This document shows, one piece after another, positions 1 through 8,453 of a stretch of DNA of 64,000 bases. The stretch lies in contig NZ_LZDD01000001.1 in the NCBI RefSeq assembly GCF_001885095.1, positions 930,001 through 994,000 on the forward strand, written 5' to 3'. How positions within the stretch are numbered: position 1 is the first letter of the stretch; the number at the start of each line of letters is the position of its first letter. A program made the position numbers and the translations under genes. This stretch comes from Streptococcus bovimastitidis (GTDB taxonomy: Bacteria > Bacillota > Bacilli > Lactobacillales > Streptococcaceae). The notes under the pieces were generated by a model. It saw nothing but the letters and a program-made list of their open reading frames with translations, was not told the origin of the DNA and ran no database searches.

Positions 1-923
1 TTCGTCAACATACGCATACTTACCGCACCTAAGTCATAAACCGGTTGGCTAATAGAACTTAAGTTTGGACGAGTATAGTCAACAACTGGAGAATCGTTAC
101 TTGTGATGATTTCAAAATCTTCTGGTACTGATTTGCCTGCTGCAAAAAGACCATTTAAGAGACCTGCGGCTAATTCATCCTCACCAACATAAGCTGCTGT
201 TGCACCCGAATTAATAACGCGTTGCGCCAGTTCGAAACCTTCTTTATAAGAATAGTTAGCTTCAAAAACAAGACCCTCTTTGTAATCTAATTTATTAGCT
301 TTTAAACCTTCTTTATATCCAGCTAATCTTACTTTTCCATTAATATCATCAATTAATGGTCCAGAAACAAAGGCGATGTTTTTATGATGTTCCGCTAAAA
401 TATCGACAACTTCTGCTACAGCTGCTTTATAGTCAATATTAACACTTGGTAATTGGTGTTCTAAATCAACAGTACCAGCTAAAACAATAGGTGTTCTTGA
501 CCGTGAAAACTCGGCACGAATTTTTTCTGTTAAATGGTGACCCATAAAGATAATACCATCTACCTGTTTTGCAAAGAGGGTATTAACGACATTCACTTCT
601 TTATCATCATCTTCATCACTTGATGCTAGGACAATATTATATTTGTACATTGCTGCAATATCATCAATTCCTTTTGCCAAAATTGAAAAATAAGCATTTG
701 CAATATTTGGGATAACAACCCCAACGGTAGTGGTTTTTTTACTTGCTAAGCCACGAGCAACAGCATTAGGACGATAATCTAAACGATCGATAACTTCTAA
801 TACTTTTTTACGTGTATTTTCCTTAACATTTTTGTTTCCATTTACAACACGGCTAACAGTTGCCATCGATACGCCTGCTTCACGAGCGACATCATAAATC
901 GTAATGGTATCATCTGTGTTCAT
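1..923 (-). CDS. ccpA: Catabolite control protein A, 3' end cut off by window edge
   Basis: LacI/GalR-family regulator of carbon catabolite repression that binds cre sites together with HPr-Ser46-P. The start at 923 opens with a helix-turn-helix (YDVAREAGVSMATVSRVV) and the LacI hinge, followed by the periplasmic-binding-like effector core. About 307 residues are visible; CcpA proteins are about 333 residues, so roughly 25 C-terminal residues lie beyond base 1. It is divergent from pepQ, the usual arrangement in streptococci and lactobacilli. The shared intergenic region carries cre-like palindromes, suggesting autoregulation. Identification is by family pattern and synteny and is firm. Confidence 0.96.
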   Translation of the reverse strand, partial: MNTDDTITIYDVAREAGVSMATVSRVVNGNKNVKENTRKKVLEVIDRLDYRPNAVARGLASKKTTTVGVVIPNIANAYFSILAKGIDDIAAMYKYNIVLASSDEDDDKEVNVVNTLFAKQVDGIIFMGHHLTEKIRAEFSRSRTPIVLAGTVDLEHQLPSVNIDYKAAVAEVVDILAEHHKNIAFVSGPLIDDINGKVRLAGYKEGLKANKLDYKEGLVFEANYSYKEGFELAQRVINSGATAAYVGEDELAAGLLNGLFAAGKSVPEDFEIITSNDSPVVDYTRPNLSSISQPVYDLGAVSMRMLT

Positions 924-944
924 ACTTTATCTTCCTTTCTATTT

Positions 945-1027
945 TGAAAATGACGCTTCCAAAATCATTCTAGCATGATTTGAAACCACTTTCAAGTCAT
1001 AACTCGCATTTTTTGAAAACTTTTTCA
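945..1027. promoter_or_regulatory. Cluster of cre-like sites between ccpA and pepQ
   Basis: Two 14-bp cre-like palindromes lie in the divergent intergenic region: TGAAACCACTTTCA (981-994) and TGAAAACTTTTTCA (1014-1027). Each departs from the consensus TGWAANCGNTNNCA mainly at the central G. Their starts are 33 bp apart, about three helical turns. A third, looser element (945-961) contains the half-site TTGGAAGCG on the minus strand. CcpA control of ccpA/pepQ intergenic regions is known in related bacteria; binding here is inference. Confidence 0.55.
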
Positions 1028-1095
1028 ACAACTAAAAGAAAACTTGATTTTTTAAGCTTTTTTTGGAAAAATAGAGGTAGAAAGAAGGTATTTTT

Positions 1096-2181
1096 ATGAC
1101 TAAAATCACCCAAATCCAAGAATTTTTGAAAAAAAATGATGCTGAATTGGCAGTCTTTTCAGACCCAATTACAGTCAACTATTTAACTGGCTTCGCTTGT
1201 GACCCACATGAGCGCCAAATGTTCCTTTTTATCTATGACCAACAAGACCCAGTTCTTTTTGTTCCTGCTTTAGAAATCGCTCGCGCTAAGAAGTTTGTTT
1301 CCTTCTCAGTTTTTGGCTATATGGATTCTGAAAACCCATGGGAAAAAATCTCAGCGGTGCTACCAAATACAAATGCCAAACGCATCTATGGTGAGTTTGA
1401 TCACTTAAATGTCACTAAGTTCCAAGGCTTACAAACTGTTTTTTCAGGACGCTTTGAAAATTTAACACCCTTTATTCAACGCATGCGTTTAATTAAATCA
1501 GCTGATGAAATTGACAAAATGATGGTTGCCGGTGAATTTGCTGACAAAGCTGTTAAAGTTGGTTTTGACAATATCTCATTAGTAGCTACTGAAACGGATA
1601 TCATTGCTCAAATTGAATTTGAAATGAAAAAACAAGGTATCAGTAAAATGAGCTTTGAAACCATGGTTCTAACAGGTGACAACGCAGCGGACCCGCATGG
1701 AATTCCTGGTACTAATAAGATTGAAAACAATGCCCTACTACTCTTTGACTTAGGCGTTGAAACCTTGGGTTATACCAGTGACATGACCAGAACGGTCGCT
1801 GTTGGAAAACCTGATCAGTTCAAATTAGATATTTATAATCTCTGTCTTGAAGCCCAATTAACTGCCCAAGAATTTGTCAAACCAGGTGTTACAGCGGCTG
1901 AAGTTGATGCAGCAGCTCGTAATGTCATTGAAAAAGCAGGTTATGGTGAATACTTCAACCATCGTCTCGGTCATGGTCTCGGCATGGATGTGCATGAGTT
2001 CCCTTCAATTATGGCTAGAAACGATATGGTTATCGAAGAAGGCATGTGCTTCTCAATTGAACCAGGAATTTATATTCCTGGCAAAGTTGGTGTCCGGATT
2101 GAAGATTGTGGTCACGTTACCAAAGATGGTTTCCAAGCCTTTACTCAAACACCAAAAGAACTCTTGTACTTTGAAGAGTAA
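1096..2181 (+). CDS. pepQ: Xaa-Pro dipeptidase (prolidase)
   Basis: Cytoplasmic M24-family metallopeptidase that splits X-Pro dipeptides and so recycles proline-containing peptides. The 361 residues have an N-terminal creatinase-like domain (about 1-130) and a C-terminal pita-bread domain. All five metal ligands can be placed: Asp218 in LLLFDLG, Asp229 in YTSDMTRT, His293 in LGHGLGMDVHE, Glu322 in FSIEPGIYI and Glu336 in VRIEDCG. Length is typical. The ATG follows an AGAAGG ribosome-binding site. It is divergent from ccpA and likely under CcpA influence through the shared cre-like sites. Confidence 0.95.
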   Translation: MTKITQIQEFLKKNDAELAVFSDPITVNYLTGFACDPHERQMFLFIYDQQDPVLFVPALEIARAKKFVSFSVFGYMDSENPWEKISAVLPNTNAKRIYGEFDHLNVTKFQGLQTVFSGRFENLTPFIQRMRLIKSADEIDKMMVAGEFADKAVKVGFDNISLVATETDIIAQIEFEMKKQGISKMSFETMVLTGDNAADPHGIPGTNKIENNALLLFDLGVETLGYTSDMTRTVAVGKPDQFKLDIYNLCLEAQLTAQEFVKPGVTAAEVDAAARNVIEKAGYGEYFNHRLGHGLGMDVHEFPSIMARNDMVIEEGMCFSIEPGIYIPGKVGVRIEDCGHVTKDGFQAFTQTPKELLYFEE

Positions 2182-2198
2182 ATTAATTACATATACAA

Positions 2199-2227
2199 AA
2201 AGCGAAGACAGAATCTGTCTTCGCTTT
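2199..2227. terminator. Bidirectional terminator, pepQ / DUF871 gene
   Basis: A perfect 11-bp stem (AGCGAAGACAG / CTGTCTTCGCT) with an AAT loop, flanked by A- and T-rich runs. It sits between the convergent pepQ and DUF871 genes and can serve both. Confidence 0.85.
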
Positions 2228-2230
2228 CTT

Positions 2231-3319
2231 TTATTCTTCAATAAAGAGGAAGGATTGCCACACTTTTAAGAGATCAATCAAGATATCATTTTCAGGGGAA
2301 ATCTGAGCGACCACATTTTGACGGCCATTATTCGGACGATCTTGCAAGGCAATTTGCAATTCGCCTTTATATTGACCAGCTTCATTATTGCCAATAGTTA
2401 CCATACCCCGTTTAATTGGAATGGTATTGAATGGCTCAATAGAATGGTCTTTATAAATAACACGTGGTTGGCTAGAGCGGATCATGTAATCTGACTTGTC
2501 TCCACGGTAAAGATGCTGATTATCGAGTAGGATTTCTTTTTCCACAGCCGATAATTCTTGCTGAACTTTGACTGGAAAGACTGGTAAGGATTGTTTGTAG
2601 GCGTCAGCCACGGCTTTGAGCTCTTCTTCCGACAAGAGACTTGATGAGAGTAAGATATCGTCTATCAGGCCACTCATTTTCAAAAGCGAAACCTGAGCTC
2701 TTAAAGACATATCCCTTTGAATTTCTGCTGAAACCATGCGATCTGATAACGGCCAAGGGCCGATTTTGCCATTTGGACTATCAATAAAGGCTGCTGTTTC
2801 TAGATTATAATCCTTGTATTGTTTGGCTGTTTTAAGGAAATAGTCAAAGGACAGTCCGGTATAGGCTTGCGGATAAAAGTTGTGTGAGCCGATTAATTGA
2901 GTTGGGTTTGGACCAAAGTCGTGAACCATATCAATATAGTGTTGCCCGCGTGAGATGTTTAATTCAATCTTGATGCCTAAGCTATTATGGGTTAACATAG
3001 CTTCTTCATAGCCAGTGAAACCTTCATCTAATCGAAGGGCATCAATCCCCATTTGCGCAAATTTCTCTAATTGATTGTATTTAATGTTTAAGGCTTTGAA
3101 GAGTTTCGGATTGACATCCAAAGATGTTTTAAATCCTTTTTCATTTCCATATTGAATAATTTCAGTAAAGGTAGCTACTGTTTCTTGAGCATTATCTGCC
3201 ACTTCTAACATGGATGTAAAAAGGCGTTGATAGCCATACTTAGCTGCTAAATCAATATATGACTTCATTTCAGAGATGCTGGACTTAGACGGATAAATGG
3301 ATATACCTAATTTTCCCAT
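2231..3319 (-). CDS. DUF871 (MupG-like) protein of the PTS operon
   Basis: A 362-residue member of the DUF871 family. The N-terminal two thirds (GISIYPSKSS... through the TIM-barrel strands) match the family's barrel, and the last 120 residues or so match its cyclophilin-like domain. The characterised relative, Staphylococcus aureus MupG, is a 6-phospho-muramidase that hydrolyses MurNAc-6P-GlcNAc after PTS import. Here the gene is the last of a lactose/cellobiose-type PTS operon, separated from EIIC by a hairpin. It probably hydrolyses the phosphorylated sugar brought in by that PTS; the actual substrate is not visible. A strong AAAGGAGGAA ribosome-binding site sets the start. Confidence 0.8.
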   Translation of the reverse strand: MGKLGISIYPSKSSISEMKSYIDLAAKYGYQRLFTSMLEVADNAQETVATFTEIIQYGNEKGFKTSLDVNPKLFKALNIKYNQLEKFAQMGIDALRLDEGFTGYEEAMLTHNSLGIKIELNISRGQHYIDMVHDFGPNPTQLIGSHNFYPQAYTGLSFDYFLKTAKQYKDYNLETAAFIDSPNGKIGPWPLSDRMVSAEIQRDMSLRAQVSLLKMSGLIDDILLSSSLLSEEELKAVADAYKQSLPVFPVKVQQELSAVEKEILLDNQHLYRGDKSDYMIRSSQPRVIYKDHSIEPFNTIPIKRGMVTIGNNEAGQYKGELQIALQDRPNNGRQNVVAQISPENDILIDLLKVWQSFLFIEE

Positions 3320-3337
3320 AAGAATTCCTCCTTTAGT

Positions 3338-3380
3338 AAAAAAATACCTTAATCCACAGTGTGAGTCAAGGTATTTTTTA
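3338..3380 (-). terminator. Intra-operon hairpin between EIIC and DUF871 gene
   Basis: AAAATACCTT and AAGGTATTTT arms around a partly paired 17-base centre, ending in a T-run when read on the minus strand. It lies after EIIC and before the DUF871 ribosome-binding site, so it probably attenuates transcription into the DUF871 gene. Confidence 0.65.
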
Positions 3381-3392
3381 AAATGCTACAGA

Positions 3393-4730
3393 TTAAGCAA
3401 TTGATGCTGCTTTAGATGCTGCTTCTCTTTCTTCAGCTACTAATTTATTGTCATAGTATTTGAAGAATGGGAACCAGATAGCACCTGAGATAGCGAAACA
3501 CGCAAGTGCTAAGATAGCAGCTTTGATGTCACCACCAGCTCCGATGAAGGCACCAAACCCAATTGGAGTTGGCCATGGTGTTTGAACGATAGCTTCTTTA
3601 ACAATGTTCAAGTTGATAACAATGTAAGCGAAGACTGCAGTTGTAACAGGTGCAAGAATAAATGGAATTGCAAGAATTGGGTTATAAACGATTGGAAGAC
3701 CGAAGATAAGTGGTTCGTTGATGTTGAAGATTGATGAACCGATAGCGGCACGACCTAAAACTTTCAATTGTTCTGAACGAGCAAGGAAAGTCATGAATAA
3801 ACATAATGCAAGAGTTCCACCAGAACCACCCATTGTTACATAAGCGTTTGTGAATTCACCAGCGAATGCGAAGTGAGCACCGTTTACGTTTTCTGCCATG
3901 TTAGCAAGAAGGATTGGGTTAACAAGACCCATAACGATGTTGGCACCGTGGATACCAACTAACCACAAAGCATGAACTAGGAAGTAGATAACGATGATAC
4001 CACCAACAGAGTTGGTAATATTTTTAACGAAACCGAATGGAATAGCGATTACTTTATAGATATCTGTACCCATCATGATGAAAGCACCATTGATGAAGAT
4101 AACTGTAAGAGCTACTACGAATGCAGGAATCAAAGCTGTAAATGAACGAGAAACTCCTTCTGGAACAGCTTCAGGCATTTTAACAACCCAGTTTCTAACA
4201 ACACAGAGACGGTACAATTGAACTGCTAAGATAGCCATAAGGATACCTGTAAACAAACCAGATGTTCCTAAACGCGCTAAACTGTCGCCACCAACTGTCC
4301 AACCATTGATAGTTGTTTCAGATGCAACAAGTGTCATAGCACCTTTTGTAAATGTTAATTCAGGAATAGTCATGAAGAAAGCAAATACAGAAAGGATACC
4401 ACCATTCATTGGGTCAAGGTTTAAACCATCTTCTTCTGCATAGATTTTAGTATATTCATTACCAATAACGAATGCGAAGTAAAGGGTTAAAATACCCATT
4501 GAACATTTGTAAGCGAGCAAAGTAAGTGCGGCAAATTTATCAAATGATCCTGCCCAGATACCTGCTAAGAATGGAAAGGCTTGAGGAAGAACTCCTAAAA
4601 CCAAGAAAGCTGAACCAACGATTGTTAGTGGGATACTGGCCATCCCAGCAGCAACAATGGCACGTACAGGACGCCAAGTGGATACTTTACCCATTGGGCC
4701 CATGAGGTACTTCTCTAAAAATTCAAACAT
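3393..4730 (-). CDS. PTS system EIIC component, lactose/cellobiose family
   Basis: Sugar-translocating membrane subunit of a lactose/cellobiose/chitobiose-type PTS. The 445 residues are about the normal length for a free-standing EIIC of this family and show about ten hydrophobic segments. The conserved sugar-binding stretch includes NEPLIFGLPIVYNPILAIPF. It is encoded downstream of matching EIIA and EIIB genes, so the permease is split into three polypeptides. It receives phosphate through the EIIB cysteine and imports its sugar as a 6-phosphate. The substrate is likely a beta-linked disaccharide, but specificity cannot be read from sequence. Confidence 0.92.
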   Translation of the reverse strand: MFEFLEKYLMGPMGKVSTWRPVRAIVAAGMASIPLTIVGSAFLVLGVLPQAFPFLAGIWAGSFDKFAALTLLAYKCSMGILTLYFAFVIGNEYTKIYAEEDGLNLDPMNGGILSVFAFFMTIPELTFTKGAMTLVASETTINGWTVGGDSLARLGTSGLFTGILMAILAVQLYRLCVVRNWVVKMPEAVPEGVSRSFTALIPAFVVALTVIFINGAFIMMGTDIYKVIAIPFGFVKNITNSVGGIIVIYFLVHALWLVGIHGANIVMGLVNPILLANMAENVNGAHFAFAGEFTNAYVTMGGSGGTLALCLFMTFLARSEQLKVLGRAAIGSSIFNINEPLIFGLPIVYNPILAIPFILAPVTTAVFAYIVINLNIVKEAIVQTPWPTPIGFGAFIGAGGDIKAAILALACFAISGAIWFPFFKYYDNKLVAEEREAASKAASIA

Positions 4731-4756
4731 TAATCTTACCTCCTAATTTATTTACA

Positions 4757-5281
4757 TTAATAATGTTTGCTAAGGTTAAGTGATTCCAAATAACGATTAA
4801 TACGAACGTATTGTTTATCCTTATTGGTATCGATACGGTTAATTTTGACTAGCATCCAAAAAGCAAGCAATGCTCCAGCTGCTAAGAGAGATAGGATTAC
4901 CATCTTACTTGCAAAGGAAGTATTAAAGAATGGATATAAACTAGCCGATTGACCAGCAAGGGTCATTATCGCCAAACAACTATTAACCGCGATAGTTGTT
5001 TTAAAGAAAGCCTTACTAAATTTTGCTTCTTTTTGCTCGATGGTAAACATTCTATATTGTTCCCACATAGCTAATGCAGCAAAAAGTCCTAATAAGACTG
5101 GTGCAACAACTGTAGCTGAAGCTTTTGATAAATAGAGCAGGATGCCCCAATAGAGATTAGCAAAAACAAAGAAGGTAACCACGTACCGAACCATAAAATA
5201 ACGTGTGTAATACATTGATTTTATGGCATTAGTTTTCCGCAATTCTTCAACTTTTGCCTTGTCCTTTTCTTTTGTATTCAT
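4757..5281 (-). CDS. Uncharacterised membrane protein inside the PTS operon
   Basis: A 174-residue protein with about four hydrophobic segments: two between residues 30 and 70 and two between 90 and 145. The N-terminus is charged and lysine-rich. I do not recognise a family. It lies between EIIA and EIIC with 26-bp gaps on both sides, so it is transcribed with them, and a similar gene sits in the cel-like operon of related streptococci as I recall. It may be a PTS-associated accessory membrane factor. Nothing suggests an enzymatic function. Confidence 0.75.
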   Translation of the reverse strand: MNTKEKDKAKVEELRKTNAIKSMYYTRYFMVRYVVTFFVFANLYWGILLYLSKASATVVAPVLLGLFAALAMWEQYRMFTIEQKEAKFSKAFFKTTIAVNSCLAIMTLAGQSASLYPFFNTSFASKMVILSLLAAGALLAFWMLVKINRIDTNKDKQYVRINRYLESLNLSKHY

Positions 5282-5307
5282 CTAAAACTCCTTCTCAGTA
5301 TCAAATC

Positions 5308-5622
5308 TTAGTTAACTTTTTTATAAAGTTCTAACATTTCAAGTGCAACTTCACGTAATGTCATTGTTGTCATTAAGTGGTCTTGTGCGTGAACCATAAT
5401 AATTTCAATCTTAATTTCAGTACCACCAGCATACTCTTGTAAAAGTTTTGTTTGTGCTTTGTGTGCTAGTAATAGTTCTTCATTTGCAGCTTCAAGTAAT
5501 TCGGCTGCTTTATCATAGTTTCCTTCACGCATTGCTGCGAATGCTTCATGAACAGTAGTTCTTGAATTTCCACTGTTCAAGATAATTTCAAAGGCTGCCA
5601 TTTGCAATTCATCGTTTGTCAT
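5308..5622 (-). CDS. PTS EIIA component, lactose/cellobiose family
   Basis: A 104-residue cytoplasmic phosphotransfer protein. The family motif MVHAQDHLMTTMT places the phosphorylated histidine at His78, as in S. aureus LacF, with His82 nearby. It takes phosphate from HPr and passes it to the EIIB cysteine. Such EIIA proteins are helical trimers. The gene lies 10 bp below the regulator gene and 26 bp above the unknown membrane protein, in the same direction. Confidence 0.94.
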   Translation of the reverse strand: MTNDELQMAAFEIILNSGNSRTTVHEAFAAMREGNYDKAAELLEAANEELLLAHKAQTKLLQEYAGGTEIKIEIIMVHAQDHLMTTMTLREVALEMLELYKKVN

Positions 5623-5632
5623 TAATACTCTC

Positions 5633-7603
5633 CTATTTCATGTTTAATAATATGTGTTTAAATGTTTCGAAATCCCGACAGGCGATTAGTTTTTCTTTTG
5701 TTTCTGGACTTTCAGTCAAATCAACAATTAATCGTGTCATTTCAGCCAAACCTTCATTATTGTAAATGGAAGGTGAAACGAGGAAGACTAATTTGATGGC
5801 TTCAAATCCCTTTTCCCAATATATTCCAGTCGGAATAATGGCAATCCCAATTTTTCCTTGTTTATCGACTGCTTTCAGAGGATGAGGTACAGCAATGTCT
5901 TGATCAAAGATAACCGTACTCATTGACTCTCGATTAGCAATTAATTCTTTCATGGAAGATTGGTATTGGTCGTTTTCATTTGAATCCAAGGATCTTATCA
6001 TTTGTGACAAAACGGATTCTTTATCACTCTGTTCAAAAACTGTAAAGTAATCTTTTGAAAAATAGTGATCAAAAATGTTTGCATCTGTCATTTTTTCATT
6101 GGTATGATGGCGATGATGATGTTTGCAATCTAGTTGTGCTAATTGATCCTTAATTCGCTGAACTTCGTCATCTTTTAAGAAGACACTAACAGTAAATACC
6201 GGAACAGAGAAAACTAAATTTGATAAATCAATGGTTGAGATAATTAAGTCGATACCTTCTAATTTCTCATCAGTGATATCATAATAACCAACTAAATTAA
6301 CAACATTCAATTGTCTACCCAATTCATTTTCCAGACGCATTCTAAGCATCTGAGCACTGCCGTAACCAGTAGCGCAAATAACTAGGGCATTCAACTTATT
6401 ATTTTGATAAAAGCGTTCAATGCCAGCTAATAAATGTAAGGTGACATAGGCAATCTCATCATCAGACAAATGAAAATCTTTAAAATATTTCAACTTACTC
6501 ATCAAACTTCTTGAGATTAAGTAAGCTTCCTTATATTGTTTTTGGATATCATCTAATAGTGGATTATCTAAACGAACCTTATTTCTCACACGTTCAAGTA
6601 AGACTTCTAAGTGTTTTAACAATCCTTCGATGAAAGTAAAATCCTGACTGAATTGATAGCCGTAACGGTGATCAATTTCAGTTGCTGCTTCTACCAGGTC
6701 TTGTCTCAATGAGATTTGATCGAGGCTATCAGTATTCTCAGCATGGATACTTTCTGAAATTAAATGAAGGGCAATATAATTGATTTCCTCTACTGGAAAA
6801 TTCGTTCCAGTAACATGCTCAACGCGTCTTAAAATATTTTTCGCTACTAAAATTTCCGTTTTAAATTTCTTTTGGTCAATTTTTAGTTGCGATATTTTAA
6901 ACCCATCGTTAACCCGAGTGATCGCTAAAGCAATATGGACAATCAGATTCTGGATTACAAAATCAGATAATTTTAAATATTGACTTCTACACTCATCTAA
7001 AACAATGATGGTTAATTCTTCAAAACTAATTGGTAATTTAAAGAAATCATCTCCAACATATTGGTGGATATTCTTCAAAAAATAACCGCTAAAGAAGTAA
7101 TCCATAATAAAATGGCGCTTATCATGTTCGGCACCACTAACATAAACTCCCTTGTTTGCCCGACTTTCAATTTTCAAATCGTATTTGGCAAATTCGTGGC
7201 GAATTTTTTTAAAATCTGAAGATAAGGTGGATCGACTCACATAGAGTTGATCCATCAAATCTTCAAATAAAATATATTCTTGCTCAAAAATTAATTTATT
7301 AATGATGAAATTGTGACGATCATTAATATCAATATTTTCAGTACCGACTTGGATATTATTATCAGAAATAACGTTTAAATAATCTGATTCTTCTTCCAAG
7401 ATGAGTTGGTAACCATGACCTTGTTTAGAAATGATTTCTAAACCTTTTTCATGATCAATAAAGGAAATTAGTGACTTGATATAAGTACGAACAGTACGAT
7501 CTGAGCAATCTAAGTGTGCTGCCAGTTCCTTACTTGTCACGAATTCTTCTCGCTTGTGGTATAGATATTGTAAGATAAGTTTTTCTTTTTGGCCTAACAT
7601 CAT
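5633..7603 (-). CDS. BglG/LicR-type PTS-regulated transcriptional activator
   Basis: A 656-residue multidomain regulator. In order: an N-terminal HTH_11 domain (about 7-60), a Mga-like second HTH (about 100-160), PRD1 with His223 and His280, PRD2 with His331 and His390, an EIIB-like domain with Cys410 in VICATGYGSAQ, and an EIIA-fructose-like domain with His574 in AVPHPL. In this family, phosphorylation by HPr and the cognate EII proteins tunes DNA binding according to sugar supply. It probably activates its own operon by binding the palindrome at 8052-8073. All phospho-acceptor residues are present, so it looks functional. Confidence 0.93.
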   Translation of the reverse strand: MMLGQKEKLILQYLYHKREEFVTSKELAAHLDCSDRTVRTYIKSLISFIDHEKGLEIISKQGHGYQLILEEESDYLNVISDNNIQVGTENIDINDRHNFIINKLIFEQEYILFEDLMDQLYVSRSTLSSDFKKIRHEFAKYDLKIESRANKGVYVSGAEHDKRHFIMDYFFSGYFLKNIHQYVGDDFFKLPISFEELTIIVLDECRSQYLKLSDFVIQNLIVHIALAITRVNDGFKISQLKIDQKKFKTEILVAKNILRRVEHVTGTNFPVEEINYIALHLISESIHAENTDSLDQISLRQDLVEAATEIDHRYGYQFSQDFTFIEGLLKHLEVLLERVRNKVRLDNPLLDDIQKQYKEAYLISRSLMSKLKYFKDFHLSDDEIAYVTLHLLAGIERFYQNNKLNALVICATGYGSAQMLRMRLENELGRQLNVVNLVGYYDITDEKLEGIDLIISTIDLSNLVFSVPVFTVSVFLKDDEVQRIKDQLAQLDCKHHHRHHTNEKMTDANIFDHYFSKDYFTVFEQSDKESVLSQMIRSLDSNENDQYQSSMKELIANRESMSTVIFDQDIAVPHPLKAVDKQGKIGIAIIPTGIYWEKGFEAIKLVFLVSPSIYNNEGLAEMTRLIVDLTESPETKEKLIACRDFETFKHILLNMK

Positions 7604-7660
7604 GTCTCCTTTGGAAAATCTCTTACCTTAATTATACTAAATATTTAATGAGAAGATAAG

Positions 7661-7975
7661 TTAGATATTTTCTTTCACTAAAGCAGCCATTTTTTCAATA
7701 CCCATTGGGATTGGAATATAAGCTTGAGGAGGAATTTGAACAACAGGTTTGCCAACTTTTGCACCAGCATCAGAGAACTGTTTGAAATGCATTTTTGTTT
7801 GAGGACTTACTAAATAAAGATCATATTCAGATGATGCAATACGTTTTGCTCCTTCTGGTACACCAACTGCATTCATTTCAACTTCAACACCTTGCTCAGC
7901 AAGCAAAGTTTGAGTTTTTTTAGCAATAAGTGATGATGACATGCCTCCGGCACAGATAATTAACGCTTTAGTCAT
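7661..7975 (-). CDS. PTS EIIB component, lactose/cellobiose family
   Basis: A 104-residue cytoplasmic subunit starting MTKALIICAGGMSSS, with the phosphorylated cysteine at Cys8 in the P-loop typical of EIIB-cellobiose proteins. It is the first gene of the operon: the promoter, cre site and palindrome lie directly upstream. A GGAGGC-type ribosome-binding site precedes the ATG at 7975. It passes phosphate from EIIA His78 to the sugar held by EIIC. Confidence 0.94.
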   Translation of the reverse strand: MTKALIICAGGMSSSLIAKKTQTLLAEQGVEVEMNAVGVPEGAKRIASSEYDLYLVSPQTKMHFKQFSDAGAKVGKPVVQIPPQAYIPIPMGIEKMAALVKENI

Positions 7976-8014
7976 AATGACTGCCTCCTATAATGTGTTT
8001 TTATTTACAATTTA

Positions 8015-8043
8015 ATTATAGGTGTATCCGCTTTCAAAGGCAA
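8015..8043 (-). promoter_or_regulatory. Promoter of the PTS operon with a cre site in the spacer
   Basis: On the minus strand, -35 TTGCCT (8038-8043), a 17-bp spacer and -10 TATAAT (8015-8020). The cre-like sequence TGTATCCGCTTTCA (8023-8036) fills the spacer and matches the consensus with one mismatch, so bound CcpA would block RNA polymerase directly. This fits catabolite repression of a secondary sugar system. Confidence 0.7.
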
Positions 8044-8051
8044 GCTATACT

Positions 8052-8073
8052 ATTTCCGTATCAATACGGAAAT
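8052..8073. promoter_or_regulatory. Perfect 22-bp palindrome, likely operator of the BglG/LicR-type activator
   Basis: Arms ATTTCCGTAT and ATACGGAAAT are separated by CA. The centre lies about 20 bp upstream of the -35 hexamer, the normal position for an activator site. A third half-site, TTTCCGTAAAT, occurs at 8095-8105. The regulator encoded at 5633-7603 is the obvious candidate ligand; this is inference. Confidence 0.6.
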
Positions 8074-8108
8074 TGATGACCTTGCTTTTCTTTTTTTCCG
8101 TAAATAAA

Positions 8109-8135
8109 AAAGCAAAAGCCTTAGACTTTTACTTT
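8109..8135 (-). terminator. Terminator after the 8139 gene
   Basis: Imperfect hairpin (AAAGCAAAAG arm paired with CTTTTACTTT) followed on the minus strand by TTTTTTATTTA. It closes the gene at 8139-8453 just before the PTS promoter region. Confidence 0.6.
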
Positions 8136-8138
8136 ACC

Positions 8139-8453
8139 TTATATTGTCGCTTGTGAAACGATGACTTGATTTAGAGTCAGATGAAATTCTTTCATTAAGA
8201 ATTCCTTTAGTTTAATCGCACTTAGTTGTGTTTCCACGGAATAAGCATCTTCATCTGGATTTTTTGACAATATCGTCATTTTTTCTTTACAAGAATCATA
8301 ACGGTCTAAATCAATTGATCTTGCCAGATTTTTAAAATGGATAATGTAGTGATGACCTTTTTTTGAACGATTTCTCAAATTACCTCGAATAATAATAAAA
8401 GTCAAAATCAAAAATAAAGTCAGAGAAGATATAATCAAAAGAATTTCTAACAT
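8139..8453 (-). CDS. Small membrane-anchored protein of unknown function
   Basis: A 104-residue protein with one N-terminal hydrophobic segment (about 2-24), then a basic stretch RNLRNRSKKGHH, then a soluble domain of mixed charge. This predicts an N-out, C-in anchor with a cytoplasmic domain of about 75 residues. I do not recognise a family. It is followed by its own terminator, so it is separate from the PTS operon. There is no cleavable signal peptide or lipobox. Confidence 0.7.
   Translation of the reverse strand: MLEILLIISSLTLFLILTFIIIRGNLRNRSKKGHHYIIHFKNLARSIDLDRYDSCKEKMTILSKNPDEDAYSVETQLSAIKLKEFLMKEFHLTLNQVIVSQATI

Noticed and set aside
1874..2269. 131-codon frame inside pepQ
   Set aside because: Out-of-frame shadow of pepQ with no ribosome-binding site; the pepQ frame has all catalytic residues.
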